NCBI RefSeq assembly: GCF_028640845.1
Contig: NC_080540.1
Coordinates: 158,494,438 to 158,558,437 of the forward strand
Source: Ahaetulla prasina
Taxonomy: Eukaryota > Chordata > Lepidosauria > Squamata > Colubridae
Reading direction: 5' to 3'
DNA: 64,000 bases
Shown here: positions 40,569-52,538 of the stretch, in pieces
Position numbering within the stretch: the first letter of the stretch is position 1
Layout of the letters: each line of letters begins with the position of its first letter
Notes under the pieces: model-generated
What the model was told of the DNA's origin: nothing
The model's input: the letters and a program-made list of their open reading frames with translations, nothing else
Database searches by the model: none
Translations under genes and position numbers: made by a program

Positions 40569-41777
40569 CATTGTTCCCCACCTCTGCTACAGAGATACAT
40601 ACTTACGTTTATCCAGACCTCTAGGCAAGTTTTCATTCTCTATTATTTTACGCATGGGGTTCAGAATATTGGCTGGATGTGGAAAATTGTTGTGAAACTA
40701 TCATTTGTGAGAAGTATTTTAGGTTGCAATATAAATATTGGCTGAATTATGAGCTACCCTTTAGAACAGGGGGAAGTAACATTTTTCAATGAAGCTGTAT
40801 TTTCCTTTTTAATTCCCCCACCCCTGCTTCACGGAACAATTTGACATCAAATAAGTGGAGCTGAATATTTTAGTCGACTTCTTAACCTTTACATTTTGGT
40901 AGGCGGGACACCTGTGAGGCAAGTTAAAAATACTCAAAATATGACACACATTAAACAAAAAGGAAGGACTCTGATTGTTACCTTGATCCTCTTTTTTTTC
41001 CTCTCTCTCTTCCTCAACTGCGCTTTGTGAAGGAGTTGTGCAAACACATCACATATTTGAGATAACTCAACAGTTTATTATGGCAAGGTGGTCATTTGCT
41101 TTATTCTTCATGATTTTTAATTTAAACACATCAGATCAAAACACTGTGGCTTTCCTTTGAGTGCTTTTTTTTTTCTCACTCAGTTTTTACAAAGGCACGA
41201 TAAGAACCTGGAAATATTGGTTGATGTGGCGAGCAGGACTGAAAATGCTGAGCCAGTCACTGGGAAATGCGAAAGTAGGAACAGATGAAAGGAAGAAAAC
41301 GTAACAAGAACAGTACTTTGGCTAAAAGCCTAGCTGACTAGGATCTTGGCGGCTAAGTCTAAACTATGATGAAGACAGCTAGAAATTACAACCAGCACCT
41401 TTTCTTCTGTATGAAGATAATTCTAAAATTTATGAATTGTAATACCCTTAAACCTAATTTTGATTAACACAAATGCCTATGCTCAATTTCGAGGACTACC
41501 TGTAGTCCTAAATAGCGCCAGGGTCAAAGTAGTCTCCAAAACAGTCTGGGCTATAGCGTGAGAGGCTAAAGAAATTAAAGCAAATACATTAATTGAGTAG
41601 AATTTAAGGTGACTAAGCTAATTTCTGAGTGATTTCCTTTCCCTCTCAGACCATAGCTTTTCCCAGCCAGGGGATTGGAGGCTGCTCTTTCTTTCTTTTT
41701 TTTAAATAACTATTTGTCAGGAGGGTATATCTGTCAAAAGAGTGACAACACAGAGGACAGGACTGAAGGCTGTGAGT
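40569..41777. other. Intergenic, nothing recognised
   Basis: No gene or named repeat seen. Confidence 0.5.
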
Positions 41778-42087
41778 CAGTGGTAGAATTCAAATTTTTT
41801 TTACTACCGGTTCTGTGGGCGTGGCTTGGTGGGTGTGGCATGGCTTGGTGGGCGTGGCTTGGTGGGCGTGGCAGGGGAAGGATACTATAAAATCTCCGTT
41901 CCCACCCCACTCCAGGGGAAGGTTGCTGCAAAATCCCCATTTCCTCCCAATCAGCTGGGACTCGGGAGGCAGAGAATAGATAGGGGTGGGGCCAGTCAGA
42001 AGTGGTATTTACCAGTTCTCCGAACTACTCAAAATTTCTGCTACCGGTTCTCCAGAACTGGTCAGAACCTGCTGAATACCACCTCTG
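41778..42087 (+). mobile_element. hAT-type MITE, short family (310 bp)
   Basis: CAGTGGTAGAATTC...CCACCTCTG; flanks CTGTGAGT / CTATGAGC match at 6 of 8. Confidence 0.82.
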
Positions 42088-42701
42088 CTATGAGCCCTTC
42101 CCTTGGGGTGGGGGGGAGTTTGAATCAGTCAAAATCATATACACAGCCTAATCCTTGTAGGGGCTCAACATTCCTCTTATGTACCTTTTCAATCATTAAT
42201 CCCCTTTCCCTCTCATGTAATCGTGGAGGCTGGGGGATACCTGTCAGTCTCAGGTTATCCACCATGGCCTTATGTTCCACGCAGTTCAGGACATTGCATT
42301 TGAATTTGGGAAAACGTTTTGAGGGAATTCAGAGGTTTCGGTGAAGGAGTGGTGGCAAAGTAGGTTTTTTCCTGTCCTTTGACCAGTACTTTTTTCTGGA
42401 TGATCCAAGCTAAAATGTGAAGAAGTGAAATTAAAAAACTGAAACATGTCAAAACGTATTTTTTAAATGCTAGAACATAAGACTGTTGCTTTCCCACAGA
42501 TGTCATTGGTTGGTGGCCAGTGCATGACAGGTAATGAAGAAATGAAGTCAGAGCCAAATGTGATTGGGGATCCTGTATTCTCTATGACATTCCCTTCCTT
42601 CTCCTTGCTTCCTAAGCAACAATTTCAATAGGCCCGAGAGGTCCGCTGGTTGGAGATTTGGAACTCACATCACTTGTGACCTGTGGGCAAAAGGCCTCAG
42701 C
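42088..42701. other. Intergenic, nothing recognised
   Basis: No gene or named repeat seen. Confidence 0.5.
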
Positions 42702-43073
42702 CAGTGGTGGGATTCAAATAATTTAACAACCGGTTCTCTGCCCTAATGACCAGCTGGGTAGGCGTGGCTCGGTGGTCATGTGATGGTGTGGGTGTGGCCA
42801 ACTCAACGTCACTCACACCGATGAGCGCTTTGCCTTAGCTGTTACAATGTAATAAGGGTTAACCAGAGAGGCAGTTTCTGTAAGCAGGGCAATAAAGATT
42901 AGACTGAAAACACCACCAGAATGTTTCCTTCTTGCCTTCCTTACAGGATTAGCCCTGTAAAGTGGGGGGAAAAATAAAATAAGATTTCTTCCAACAACCG
43001 GTTCTCCGAACTGCTTCAAAAGTTAACAACCGGTTCTCCCGAATAGGTGCGAACCGGCTGAATCCCACTACTG
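42702..43073 (+). mobile_element. hAT-type MITE (372 bp)
   Basis: CAGTGGTGGGATTC...AATCCCACTACTG with exact flanks GCCTCAGC. AACCGGTTCTC occurs at both ends; a GGCGTGGC block as in relatives. Confidence 0.92.
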
Positions 43074-43160
43074 GCCTCAGCCCATTCACTTTAATCTTAC
43101 AAGTTCCACCAAACTCCCTTTAAGGACGTCAAGTTTTTGCTGTCTTCTCCTCTGTATGAA

Positions 43161-43558
43161 TACAGGTAATCCTCAATTTATGACCACAACTGAGCCCAAA
43201 GTTTCTGTTGCTAGGCAGATCGGTTGCTAAGTGAGTTTTGCCCTTATGACTCTCCTTGCCGCAGTTGTTAAGTGAATCACCGCAGTTGTTAATTTAGCAA
43301 CGTGGTTGTTAAGTAAATCTGGCTTCCCCCATTGACTTTGCTTGTCAAGAAATTTGCAAAAGGTGACCACTTGACCCCGGCCGGGACACTTCAACCATCA
43401 TAAATGTGAACCAGTTGCCAAGTGTCTGAATTTTGATCAAATGACTGTGGGGATGCTGCAATGGTTGTAAGTGTGAAAAAGGGTCTCACAGGTCACTTTT
43501 TTCCAGTACCATTGTAACAGTCACTTAACAAACTGTTGTAGGTCAAGGACTGCCTGTA
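43161..43558. mobile_element. MITE-like repeat with TACAGGTAGTC-type ends
   Basis: TACAGGTAATCCTCAATTTA and GGACTGCCTGTA ends; the interior matches 31362-31832. Confidence 0.72.
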
Positions 43559-43595
43559 TTCTAAGAGTATGCGTAACTATATTTCATTTCAGATT

Positions 43596-43680
43596 TCCTT
43601 CCTGTGTTTAATTGATAGACAGTCCAATGGAATTAAGCTGTAATTCCATTGGACTGTCTATCAATTAAACACAGGAAGGA
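43596..43680. repeat. Perfect 40-bp inverted repeat with 5-nt loop
   Basis: Arms 43596-43635 and 43641-43680 are exact complements around AGCTG. Complementarity stops sharply at both outer ends. No mobile element family is apparent. Confidence 0.97.
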
Positions 43681-43911
43681 TGAGCTGTTTGAAATGTGTT
43701 TCCCCACCATTTATTCCATAAGAATGCTCTTCCCCCCCCCTCATCTTTTACACCCCTGCTGTGAAAACAGCCGCATGTTAATTAAATGTTTTTCTAAAAC
43801 TAACTCCTTGTAATTTAACTGGAAAAGCTTTGTTTGTTAACAGTAGGATGATAGTCTAGATTTTCAACTCCCTTCCAGGGGATTGATGATATTATCTTCC
43901 AACCTGGGCTA

Positions 43912-44272
43912 GTAAAGGTAAAGGTAAAGGTTCCCCTCGCACATATGTACTAGTCGTTCCCGACTCTAGGGGGCGGTGCTCATCTCCGTTTCAAAGCTGA
44001 AGAGCCAGCGCTGTACGAAGACGTCTCCATGGTCATGTGGCCGGCATGACTCAATGGCAAAGGCACATGGAACGCTGTTACCTTCCCATCAAAGGTGGTC
44101 CCTATTTTTCTACTTACACTTTTTTTTAATGTGCTTTCGAATTGCTAGGTTGGCAGAAGCTGGGACAAGTAATGGGAGCTCATCCTGTTACGCAGCGCTA
44201 GGGATTCAAACCGCTGAACTGCCGACCTTTCAATCGACAAGCTCAGCGTCTTAGCCATTGAGCCACCGCATC
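43912..44272 (-). mobile_element. Sauria-type tRNA SINE
   Basis: On the minus strand: GTGGCTCAATGGCTAAGACG (A box), GCGGTTTGAATCCC (B box), CCAGCTTCTGCCAACC, CATGACCATGGAGACG and a tail ending ACCTTTACCTTTAC. Flanks CTGGGCTA / TTGGGCTA suggest a target duplication. Confidence 0.92.
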
Positions 44273-44764
44273 TTGGGCTAAGCATCTCCAAAAGCTTGCT
44301 TCATGAAGAGCAAAATCCCATCAGATTGGTACTTTTGCCATCATGTGAGCATCTGAAGGTGTTTCACCTATTATCTGTTGCTTTCTTCTGAGAAGATCAA
44401 CCTGCGAGTCCTTTCTTGGCCATTACTAGATGCAGATTTTACAAATAAAAAGGGGGTTCAGCAGAAACTTGAACGAGCTTTAAAAAGACGCGGTGAAGAA
44501 TGGATGCTAATACCTAGGTTGCAAATTACACACCTGTGTGTATTGCTGGGCAGAAATAGCACTGACATTTGACACAAAAGGAAATTTGAAGGGGATTTCA
44601 ATGTAAGGGGGGGAAAAAAACCCTAATCAACCAGAAGTAAATTCAAAAGAGTTGTGAAATTTCCCAAGTATAATCTGGAAATGTTAAATTTTTGCACAAC
44701 ACGGCCTTAGAGCCACCACCTGCTTTTAGATAAGTTTTACTTCACTTACTTGAAATGAAATGGT
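44273..44764. other. Intergenic, nothing recognised
   Basis: No gene or named repeat seen. Confidence 0.5.
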
Positions 44765-44850
44765 ATAGGTTCTCCTGCTTGAGCAGGGGGCTGGACTAGA
44801 AGACCTCCATGGTCCCTTCCAGCTCATTCTATTCTACTCTATTCTACTTC
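44765..44850 (+). mobile_element. CR1 LINE 3' end
   Basis: GGCTGGACTAGAAGACCTCC...GGTCCCTTCCAGCTC followed by ATTCTATTCTA repeats, the classic CR1 3' terminus. Confidence 0.9.
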
Positions 44851-45022
44851 AGAATGCCATAAGCCAAGCAGACATGTTGTACTTGGGAGTCCTTGTACAG
44901 TCATTCTGCTAGGAAGAACCCTGGATTTCTGTACCAAAATCCAACCTGGAGCCTAAGGAGATCCCTATTCCCAGAATGTGCTCTCCAGAATGAGCCATAT
45001 TAATAAAGTACTGGGATAAACT

Positions 45023-45278
45023 CAGAGGTGGACGTCACATATTGTAACAACCAGTTCACCCAGCACTGGAAATGTGAGCGTGCATATGCCATCAGCGCAT
45101 GCGTGCGGCATCACAAAACATGGAAATTCACTTGTGTGCTCCGTCTGCATATGCACCCAGCATCAAACAACATAGCGATATAGGACGGGATTGTGCCCAG
45201 GCGGGTGGACAGGCCAACCTGCAGGTAGCAAATACCGGTTCGCCCGAATCGGTCCGAACCGGCAGCAGCCCACCACTG
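45023..45278 (+). mobile_element. hAT-type MITE (256 bp)
   Basis: CAGAGGTGGACG...GCCCACCACTG with exact flanks GATAAACT. The interior differs from the short family but keeps GGTCCGAACCGG. Confidence 0.9.
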
Positions 45279-45286
45279 GATAAACT

Positions 45287-46232
45287 CCCTGCAAATTTTT
45301 CTTGCATTCCCAAACTGCTGCACCTCAAAGAAAACACAACTCAGAGAAAGCCTGATTTCCTGCCCGTATTAAAAACTCGCCTAGAAAGCAGAATTTTGCA
45401 AACTTTCCCTATGCCGTGTTCTTTTCTTACATGCAAGGAGATTTTTAGTTGCATTCACGTATGAAATCTTCTCCACAACATCAAAACATCTAGATTCCCC
45501 AGGTTAGAAATGACACATGTTGCCTGTGATTTTATATAGGCTCCATGACTATGTGGGTGTTTCCACCAACATGGGGCAAAGCTTTAAGCATGAATAAATT
45601 CACACCAGGCAGAGGCCTCCAACTTGCTTTGTCTAGCGAACTGGATTGTGGAAATAGCTTTAGGTCAGTTGGTTTCCAAATGGATGAGCTTAGTTGTGGT
45701 CCAACATAACACTTGCAGATCAAAGAAACAACAAATAAGTTTCTTAGATGGATGTGTCATCTCTGAGCAATTAGATTGTACGGTAAGAAAAGAACAGGTT
45801 TTAGCTCAGATGAAAAGTGGCCATTTATCCAAGTGCAGGGCGTGTGAACTAGTTTTATTTGATTTGGGACTCACACTTCCTACAGAAACAATTCTTTGGG
45901 GAATATTGCAGTATTCTTGCTAGAAATTTCCCAGAAAACCAAAATGTAGATTTTTAAAATATATAAAAAACACTTTAAATACTGGAAATGATACAGATAT
46001 GACCATAGAATATTGGGGGATTTCTTTTCCCCAAACCATTGCAGATTTATTTATTTACTTACAAAATTTAGAGACCACCCATCTTATTCACAGAGCAGCT
46101 CTGGGTGATTTAGTGAGGATGTTTCCGAATGTAGCTTTCATTATTCAGCTTTTCTCCTTCATTCATGGAATTGAGCTTATTGGCAAGATCAGGAAGTGAA
46201 TTCAGATGATGTTGTTTCCCGTCTGATTTATC
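45287..46232. other. Intergenic, nothing recognised
   Basis: No gene; a faint LINE-tail-like patch near 46046-46110. Confidence 0.45.
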
Positions 46233-46650
46233 TTATTTATTTATTTGTCACACAGTATATATAAGCATGAAATAACTATATGATATATAAGCATACAGTA
46301 TATATGAGTATAAGCATGTAATAACTATATAAATTGGATATAATGAAAGGAAACAATAGGACAGGAACGGTAGGCACGTTTGTGCTCTTATGCACGCCCC
46401 TTATAGATCTCTTAAGAATGGGGTGAGGTCAATAGTAGACAGTTTTTGGTTGAAGATTTTGGGATTTTGGGAAGAGACCACAGAGTCAGGTAGTGTATTC
46501 CAAGCATTAACAACTCTGTTACTGAAGTCATATTTTCTGCAATCAAGATTAGACTGGTTCACATTAAGCTTAAATCTATTGTGTGCTCGTGTATTGTTGT
46601 GACTGAAGCTGAAGTAATCTTTGACAGGAAGGACATTGTAATAGATGATT
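46233..46650 (-). mobile_element. CR1-group LINE 3' fragment
   Basis: Same family and orientation as 23200-23540. Its end overlaps the start of the 1.5-kb tandem duplication. Confidence 0.85.
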
Positions 46651-47329
46651 CCTTTCTTTTCCTCTGGCTTTTTCCATCTGATTTTCCCCCTCCTTAAAAA
46701 GTGCTACCTTCGTCAATCCCTTTGCACGCTTTAATGTTAAGTACAGTTGTCTCTCGGTGGACCTCCTTGGCTTGAATTATTTCTTTTGGTACTGTACTGG
46801 AAGATAGGATCCAATGCCGTTTAATGCCAGATGTTTCACATGAACTTCAAAACGAGAAGAAAAAGCAACCCAGGGCCCACCAGATGTTTTGTCCGACAAC
46901 TCCCATCAAGTCTTCCTTTGGTATGTTGACTTGAGGGAGAAATCTAAATGATAAACAACCAAAGGGCACCAGGTTCTTTATCCTAGTTATTTAATGTGAT
47001 TAAAAAATAAAGGCTTTTCGTCTGTAAATAGGTAAAAGGTGTTGATTTCATTTGCAATGGATTATCCATCTTATTAACTGGAGGCCCTGTTCAGCTCTGC
47101 AGCTTGTGAGCTTAGCAGGGTGGTTCCATATGAAATTCAGTCTACGCATCAGTGTTACATTTCCCTTTTGATGTTTTTCCATTTTTTCCATGCTTAAATA
47201 TATTCTTGCACACATTTCCCCCTCCAACAGGTGTTTCGACATTCTGAAAAATACGTATTTCAATGAGTAATTTGGCTTTTTGTATCTATTTAAAAAGTAA
47301 AGTTCCTTGAGTTGAGCAAGGCTTCACTG

Positions 47330-47945
47330 CAACTACATAGCAAAAAAGGCTCTAAGAGTTGTAAACCTAATCTTGCGTAGCTTCTTTTCCAAAAACACCA
47401 CACTACTAACCAGAGCATATAAAACATTTGCTAGACCAATTCTAGAATACAGCTCGCCTGTTTGGAACCCTCACCACATCTCTGACATCAATACAATTGA
47501 ACGTGTCCAGAAATATTTTACAAGAAGAGTTCTCCATTCCTCTGAAAACAACAAAATACCTTATCCCACCAGACTTGAAATCCTAGGCTTAGAAAACTTG
47601 GAACCCGTCGCCTTCGACAAGACCTAAGTTTAACTCATAGAATCATCTATTGTAATGTCCTTCCTGTTAAAGACTACTTCAGCTTTAATTGCAATAATAC
47701 TAGAGCAACCAATAGATTTAAACTTAATGTCAACTGCTTTAATCTAGATTGCAGAAAATATGACTTCTGTAACAGAATCATCAGTGCTTGGAATACTTTA
47801 CCTGACTCTGTGGTCTCTTCCCATAATCCTAAAAGCTTTAACCAAAAACTTTCTACTATTGACCTCACCCCATTCCTAAGAGGACCATAAGGGGCGTGCA
47901 TAAGCGCACAAACGTGCCTACCATTCCTGTCCTATTGTTTTTCTT
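47330..47945 (+). mobile_element. CR1-group LINE 3' fragment (duplication copy 1)
   Basis: Encodes MRSFFSKNTTLLTRAYKTFA, RPILEYSSPVWNPHHISDIN and, after a frame change near 47626, the SAWNTLPDSVV and [12 protein letters not shown] end. Confidence 0.88.
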
Positions 47946-47954
47946 TTCTACATA

Positions 47955-48110
47955 TATATATATATGTAGGTCTTTGGTTATTCGGGTTTTCTCCCACGTA
48001 AAATTGGAAGTATCTTGGCGACGTTTCGACGAAGTCTCATTCGTCATCTTCAGGCTTTAGCTTCGTGCTTCTGGTTTCATGTGAAACTCATTTTCTGGGA
48101 GCACGAAGCT
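47955..48110 (-). mobile_element. Penelope-like end with hammerhead-like motif (copy 1)
   Basis: Between an AT run and the duplication junction. On the minus strand 48054-48013 reads CTGAAGA, a T, GACGAA-TGAGAC-TTCGTC stem-loop, then GAAACGTC. Family assignment is from memory. Confidence 0.55.
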
Positions 48111-48839
48111 GAAGCCTGAAGTAATCTTTGACAGGAAGGACATTGTAATAGATGATTCCTTTCTTTTCCTCTGGCTTTTTCCATCTGATTTTCCCCTTCC
48201 TTAAAAAGTGCTACCTTCGTCAATCCCTTTGCACGCTTTAATGTTAAGTACAGTTGTCTCTCGGTGGACCTCCTTGGCTTGAATTATTTCTTTTGGTACT
48301 GTACTGGAAGATAGGATCCAATGCCGTTTAATGCCAGATGTTTCACATGAACTTCAAAACGAGAAGAAAAAGCAACCCAGGGCCCACCAGATGTTTTGTC
48401 CGACAACTCCCATCAAGTCTTCCTTTGGTATGTTGACTTGAGGGAGAAATCTAAATGATAAACAACCAAAGGGCACCAGGTTCTTTATCCTAGTTATTTA
48501 ATGTGATTAAAAAATAAAGGCTTTTCGTCTGTAAATAGGTAAAAGGTGTTGATTTCATTTGCAATGGATTATCCATCTTATTAACTGGAGGCCCTGTTCA
48601 GCTCTGCAGCTTGTGAGCTTAGCAGGGTGGTTCCATATGAAATTCAGTCTACGCATCAGTGTTACATTTCCCTTTTGATGTTTTTCCATTTTTTCCATGC
48701 TTAAATATATTCTTGCACACATTTCCCCCTCCAACAGGTGTTTCGACATTCTGAAAAATACGTATTTCAATGAGTAATTTGGCTTTTTGTATCTATTTAA
48801 AAAGTAAAGTTCCCTTGGAGTTGAGCAAGGCTTCACTGC

Positions 48840-49455
48840 AACTACATAGCAAAAAAGGCTCTAAGAGTTGTAAACCTAATCTTGCGTAGCTTCTTTTCCA
48901 AAAACACCACACTACTAACCAGAGCATATAAAACATTTGCTAGACCAATTCTAGAATACAGCTCGCCTGTTTGGAACCCTCACCACATCTCTGACATCAA
49001 TACAATTGAACGTGTCCATAAATATTTTACAAGAAGAGTTCTCCATTCCTCTGAAAACAACAAAATATCTTATCCCACCAGACTTGAAATCCTAGGCTTA
49101 GAAAACTTGGAACCCGTCGCCTTCGACAAGACCTAAGTTTGACTCATAGAATCATCTATTGTAATGTCCTTCCTGTTAAAGACTACTTCAGCTTTAATTG
49201 CAATAATACTAGAGCAACCAATAGATTTAAACTTAATGTCAACTGCTTTAATCTAGATTGCAGAAAATATGACTTCTGTAACAGAATCATCAGTGCTTGG
49301 AATACTTTACCTGACTCTGTGGTCTCTTCCCATAATCCTAAAAGCTTTAACCAAAAACTTTCTACTATTGACCTCACCCCATTCCTAAGAGGACCATAAG
49401 GGGCGTGCATAAGCGCACAAACGTGCCTACCATTCCTGTCCTATTGTTTTTCTTT
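48840..49455 (+). mobile_element. CR1-group LINE 3' fragment (duplication copy 2)
   Basis: Duplicate of the fragment at 47330, with few substitutions (for example ERVHKYF for ERVQKYF) and the same frame change near 49135. Confidence 0.88.
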
Positions 49456-49464
49456 TCTACATAT

Positions 49465-49860
49465 ATATATATGTAGGTCTTTGGTTATTCGGGTTTTCTC
49501 CGTGTAAAATTGGAAGTGTCTTGGCGACGTTTCGACGAAGTCTCATTCGTCATCTTCAGGCTTTAGCCGTGCTTCTGGTTTCATGTGAAACTCATTTCTG
49601 GGAGCAGCTGAAGCTGAAGATGAACGAATATCGTCGCCATATCTCAATTTGTGAGGAAATCAATAAACACCGCGAAACCTCAGAGAATATATATATATAT
49701 TTGTTTTCTGAGGTTTTCGCGGGTGTTTGTATGTAGGTCTTTGGTTATTCGGGTTTTCTCCCGCGTAAAATTGGAAGTGTCTTGGCGACGTTTCGACGAA
49801 GTCTCATTCGTCATCTTCAGGCTTCAGCTTCGTGCTTCTGGGAGCAATGTATATATGCTT
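49465..49860 (-). mobile_element. Penelope-like ends with hammerhead-like motifs (copies 2 and 3)
   Basis: Two more copies of the 47955 block, with motifs at 49560-49519 and 49821-49780, separated by a segment with AT and TTTTCGCGGGTG repeats. Confidence 0.55.
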
Positions 49861-49975
49861 ATTCCTCCTTATATTTACTCATATATGTGTTTATGTACTA
49901 TATAATCTTTTTGTATGATGCCTACATATATTGTTGTGACAAAAATAATAAATAAATAAATAAATAAATAAACTT
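49861..49975 (+). mobile_element. CR1-group LINE 3' tail
   Basis: TTATGTACTATATAATC...TTGTTGTGAC and an AATA tail, the 3' end of the LINE family at 47330. Confidence 0.7.
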
Positions 49976-49979
49976 CATG

Positions 49980-50561
49980 GGTACGTACTGTATATGTAGG
50001 GTTTCATGGCCATGAGAAGGGGATTCTCATTATCTTCAAGCAAAAGTTCCCCTCACTTTTCTAGCCTATTCCCATAGAGAATTTCATGGTAGACTACCAT
50101 CCATGGACTAATCAGGTCAGAATCATCTTGGTTTTTCAAGTTCAGCCAGAACTTGGTTATCACAATTCTACCACCTATTTGACATACATATCTTGGGGGT
50201 GGTCTCAAACTAATATATCAATATACTACTAAAACTCATTTCCATAATCTTTAACTGTGGGAAATGCATTATATTTTGAACCAAGATACCTCAAATAGGC
50301 TAGAATGTGTCAAAAATCCAGAACCCACGACTCCAATGGGACTGAAATTTGGCAAATTTTATAAAATCTTTTTATGACATCAGCATTATCATAAAACAGG
50401 ATATGGCATAATACACAATATCATAAAACATTCCCTTTGTTGATGTTTGACTGTCCTATACAGTTCAACATAGGCTATTTTCAAGGCAAATACAGTTCTG
50501 AATGCATTCCAACTTTTCCATTACATTAGAAGTTTGTCATTGTTGAAGGCATTGGGGAATC
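49980..50561. other. Intergenic, nothing recognised
   Basis: No gene or named repeat seen. Confidence 0.5.
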
Positions 50562-50569
50562 TGGTAAAG

Positions 50570-51085
50570 CAGTGGTGTTAACTCGATTTCATTGAGGGCC
50601 GCATCAGGGTTGTGTTTGACCTCGGGGGCAGGGGTGAAATGTTGCCAGTTCTATCTGGCTTGCGGGAGCTGGTAGTGCTGGCAACGGGAGGCTCCAACCC
50701 CCCCAAACCAGGATGTCATTACGTCCCATTTTTGATCATCTGCGCAAGGCTTTGCGCAACATGTGCACATCAGCAAACCGGTAGGAAAGGTAAATATATT
50801 TCACCCCTCCTCGGGGGGGCTGGGACGGGCGTGGCCAGGGTGTGTGTGGCCAGCTCAACATCACTCATGTTGGGGGCGCCTACGGCGGCCTGAGCGCTCT
50901 GCCAGTGAAAATGGGCTCCCAAGCTCTGTTTTCAGCTGCAACTGCTTCCTGCAACCCTCTGCCAGCAAAAACAAAGCTCTGCACCATGGACTGGTCCTTC
51001 ACTGTTTCCAGGGCAGCCCCACAGGCCAGATCTAAGCACCCCGTAGGCTGGATCTGGCCCCCGGGCCTTGAGTTTGACACCCCTG
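50570..51085 (+). mobile_element. hAT-type MITE with a second MITE nested in it
   Basis: Outer ends CAGTGGTGTTAACTC and GAGTTTGACACCCCTG, exact flanks TGGTAAAG. It contains GGATCTGGCCCCCGGGCC. The inner element is at 50629-50809. Confidence 0.92.
50629..50809 (+). mobile_element. Nested hAT-type MITE (181 bp)
   Basis: CAGGGGTGAAATG...ATTTCACCCCTC with exact 8-bp flanks CTCGGGGG inside the outer element. Confidence 0.9.
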
Positions 51086-51456
51086 TGGTAAAGGAACTAT
51101 CTCTGAAAGGATGACCCAATGGGTCACAGGTTGTCTAGCTTGTTTTAAAATTCTGACAAGATAAATTTCTTATCTAACCTGAAATGAAATTCTGGAAAGA
51201 AAAGGGGTGTTTTCAAAACATCGCAGAGCGAAGAAAAGATGAATATTTCTGTGGTGTCAAATAAATATTAGAAACCTCCCCATTAAACTAAGACTTGTTT
51301 AGAAAGATGAAAGGGGAGAGAGAGGCCCCACCTTAAGGACTCCCTAATAAGATATGCAAGATACACATAACCAATTTCCAACATTTTGTAACCCAGCCCT
51401 CCCTTGTTGAGATACATCTGCCTTCCCTGAATCTGTGGGTATCTTGCATTCTAGAC

Positions 51457-51650
51457 CAGGGGTCACCAACCTTTCAGAACTCAGGGATCACTGAATTCAT
51501 AATTTTAAATCCCGCGGACCACTAATATGTTTTTAAAAAAAAGATAACTAGTATTAGTGTAATAAAAAAATGCAAATAATTCTTCTGCGGACCACCAACA
51601 TTTTCTTGTGGACCACCAGCGGTCCATGGATCACCAGTTGGTGACCGCTG
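51457..51650 (+). mobile_element. hAT-type MITE (194 bp)
   Basis: CAGGGGTCACCAACC...GTTGGTGACCGCTG; flanks TTCTAGAC / TTCTAGAT match at 7 of 8. Confidence 0.9.
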
Positions 51651-51658
51651 TTCTAGAT

Positions 51659-52524
51659 TATAAAGGGCTTAACACAATTCCAACAGAATTAAGACAGAAT
51701 CAGCACCCATTGGTTTTCCTGTCCACTGTTGTTACTCTGAAACACTCTCCTCCAGATGAATTTCCATCCAAAAACTGCATTTACATCCCAAATGTGGAAT
51801 GCTACTGTACATAGGCTGGAGAACGTAGTAAATGAGGAAGACTATGCATTCTCCTCCTTCTCAGTTTTACTTCTTTGCTCCTTCCTTCTGCTACTGCCTC
51901 AAGAACAACAGTTAGTCTCAGCATACATAATAACTACACCAAGTAATATGTAGTTTTACTATAGACTGTTTTGAGATAAAACAAAAAAAAATTCTGGTAA
52001 ATATTTACCCAGAATCCTAAAGTGCTATTCTATGTAGAAATACAGGGCAATAACTTCCAAGAATAACATAAATATTGACACCTCAGTTTTGAGAGGTGAA
52101 TGTACCCTTGCGGTAAGACATTTCCCCTACAAACGAATGCAAATTACAGTCACAAACAGGAAGCTGTTATTTTGAGAACTCATGTAACTAAATAGCTAAG
52201 GCTCCTTGGCCTGGTTCATTAAGAATGAGTGAAGGAGATGTTGTAGCATCTCTTTCTTTAATTCCCAAATTTTTGAAAAAAAAAAAGTGGAATTCCTTTT
52301 TAATTTAATGTGAAATTTTGTATGGAGCTTTTCTCACTCCAGAACAGACAAAGATAAAGTGCGGTCTTGGGACATTTACTAGAGGTGTGAGTAGGAAAGT
52401 ATTTGGTTGCAGCATATCCTTCATTTGATATACTTCCTCTTGGTCTTTTCTAATATTTGATGTTAGGAAGAATAGGCTTTGGAAGATAGGGGGAACAAGA
52501 ATCTGTTTCTGTTATTGCCTTCTC
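51659..52524. other. Intergenic, nothing recognised
   Basis: No gene or named repeat seen. Confidence 0.5.
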
Positions 52525-52538
52525 TATATAGCAGTGTT

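Larger units (their letters stand above)
46611..49624. repeat. 1.5-kb tandem duplication (two copies)
   Basis: 46611-48117 and 48118-about 49624 are near-identical (offset 1507, becoming 1509 after a 2-bp indel near 47305). Each copy holds a plus-strand LINE fragment and a Penelope-like end. The junctions share GCTGAAG, fitting microhomology. Confidence 0.93.

Noticed and set aside
47048..47263. Minus-strand frame duplicated at 48555-48836
   Set aside because: Its repetition comes from the tandem duplication; no family motif.
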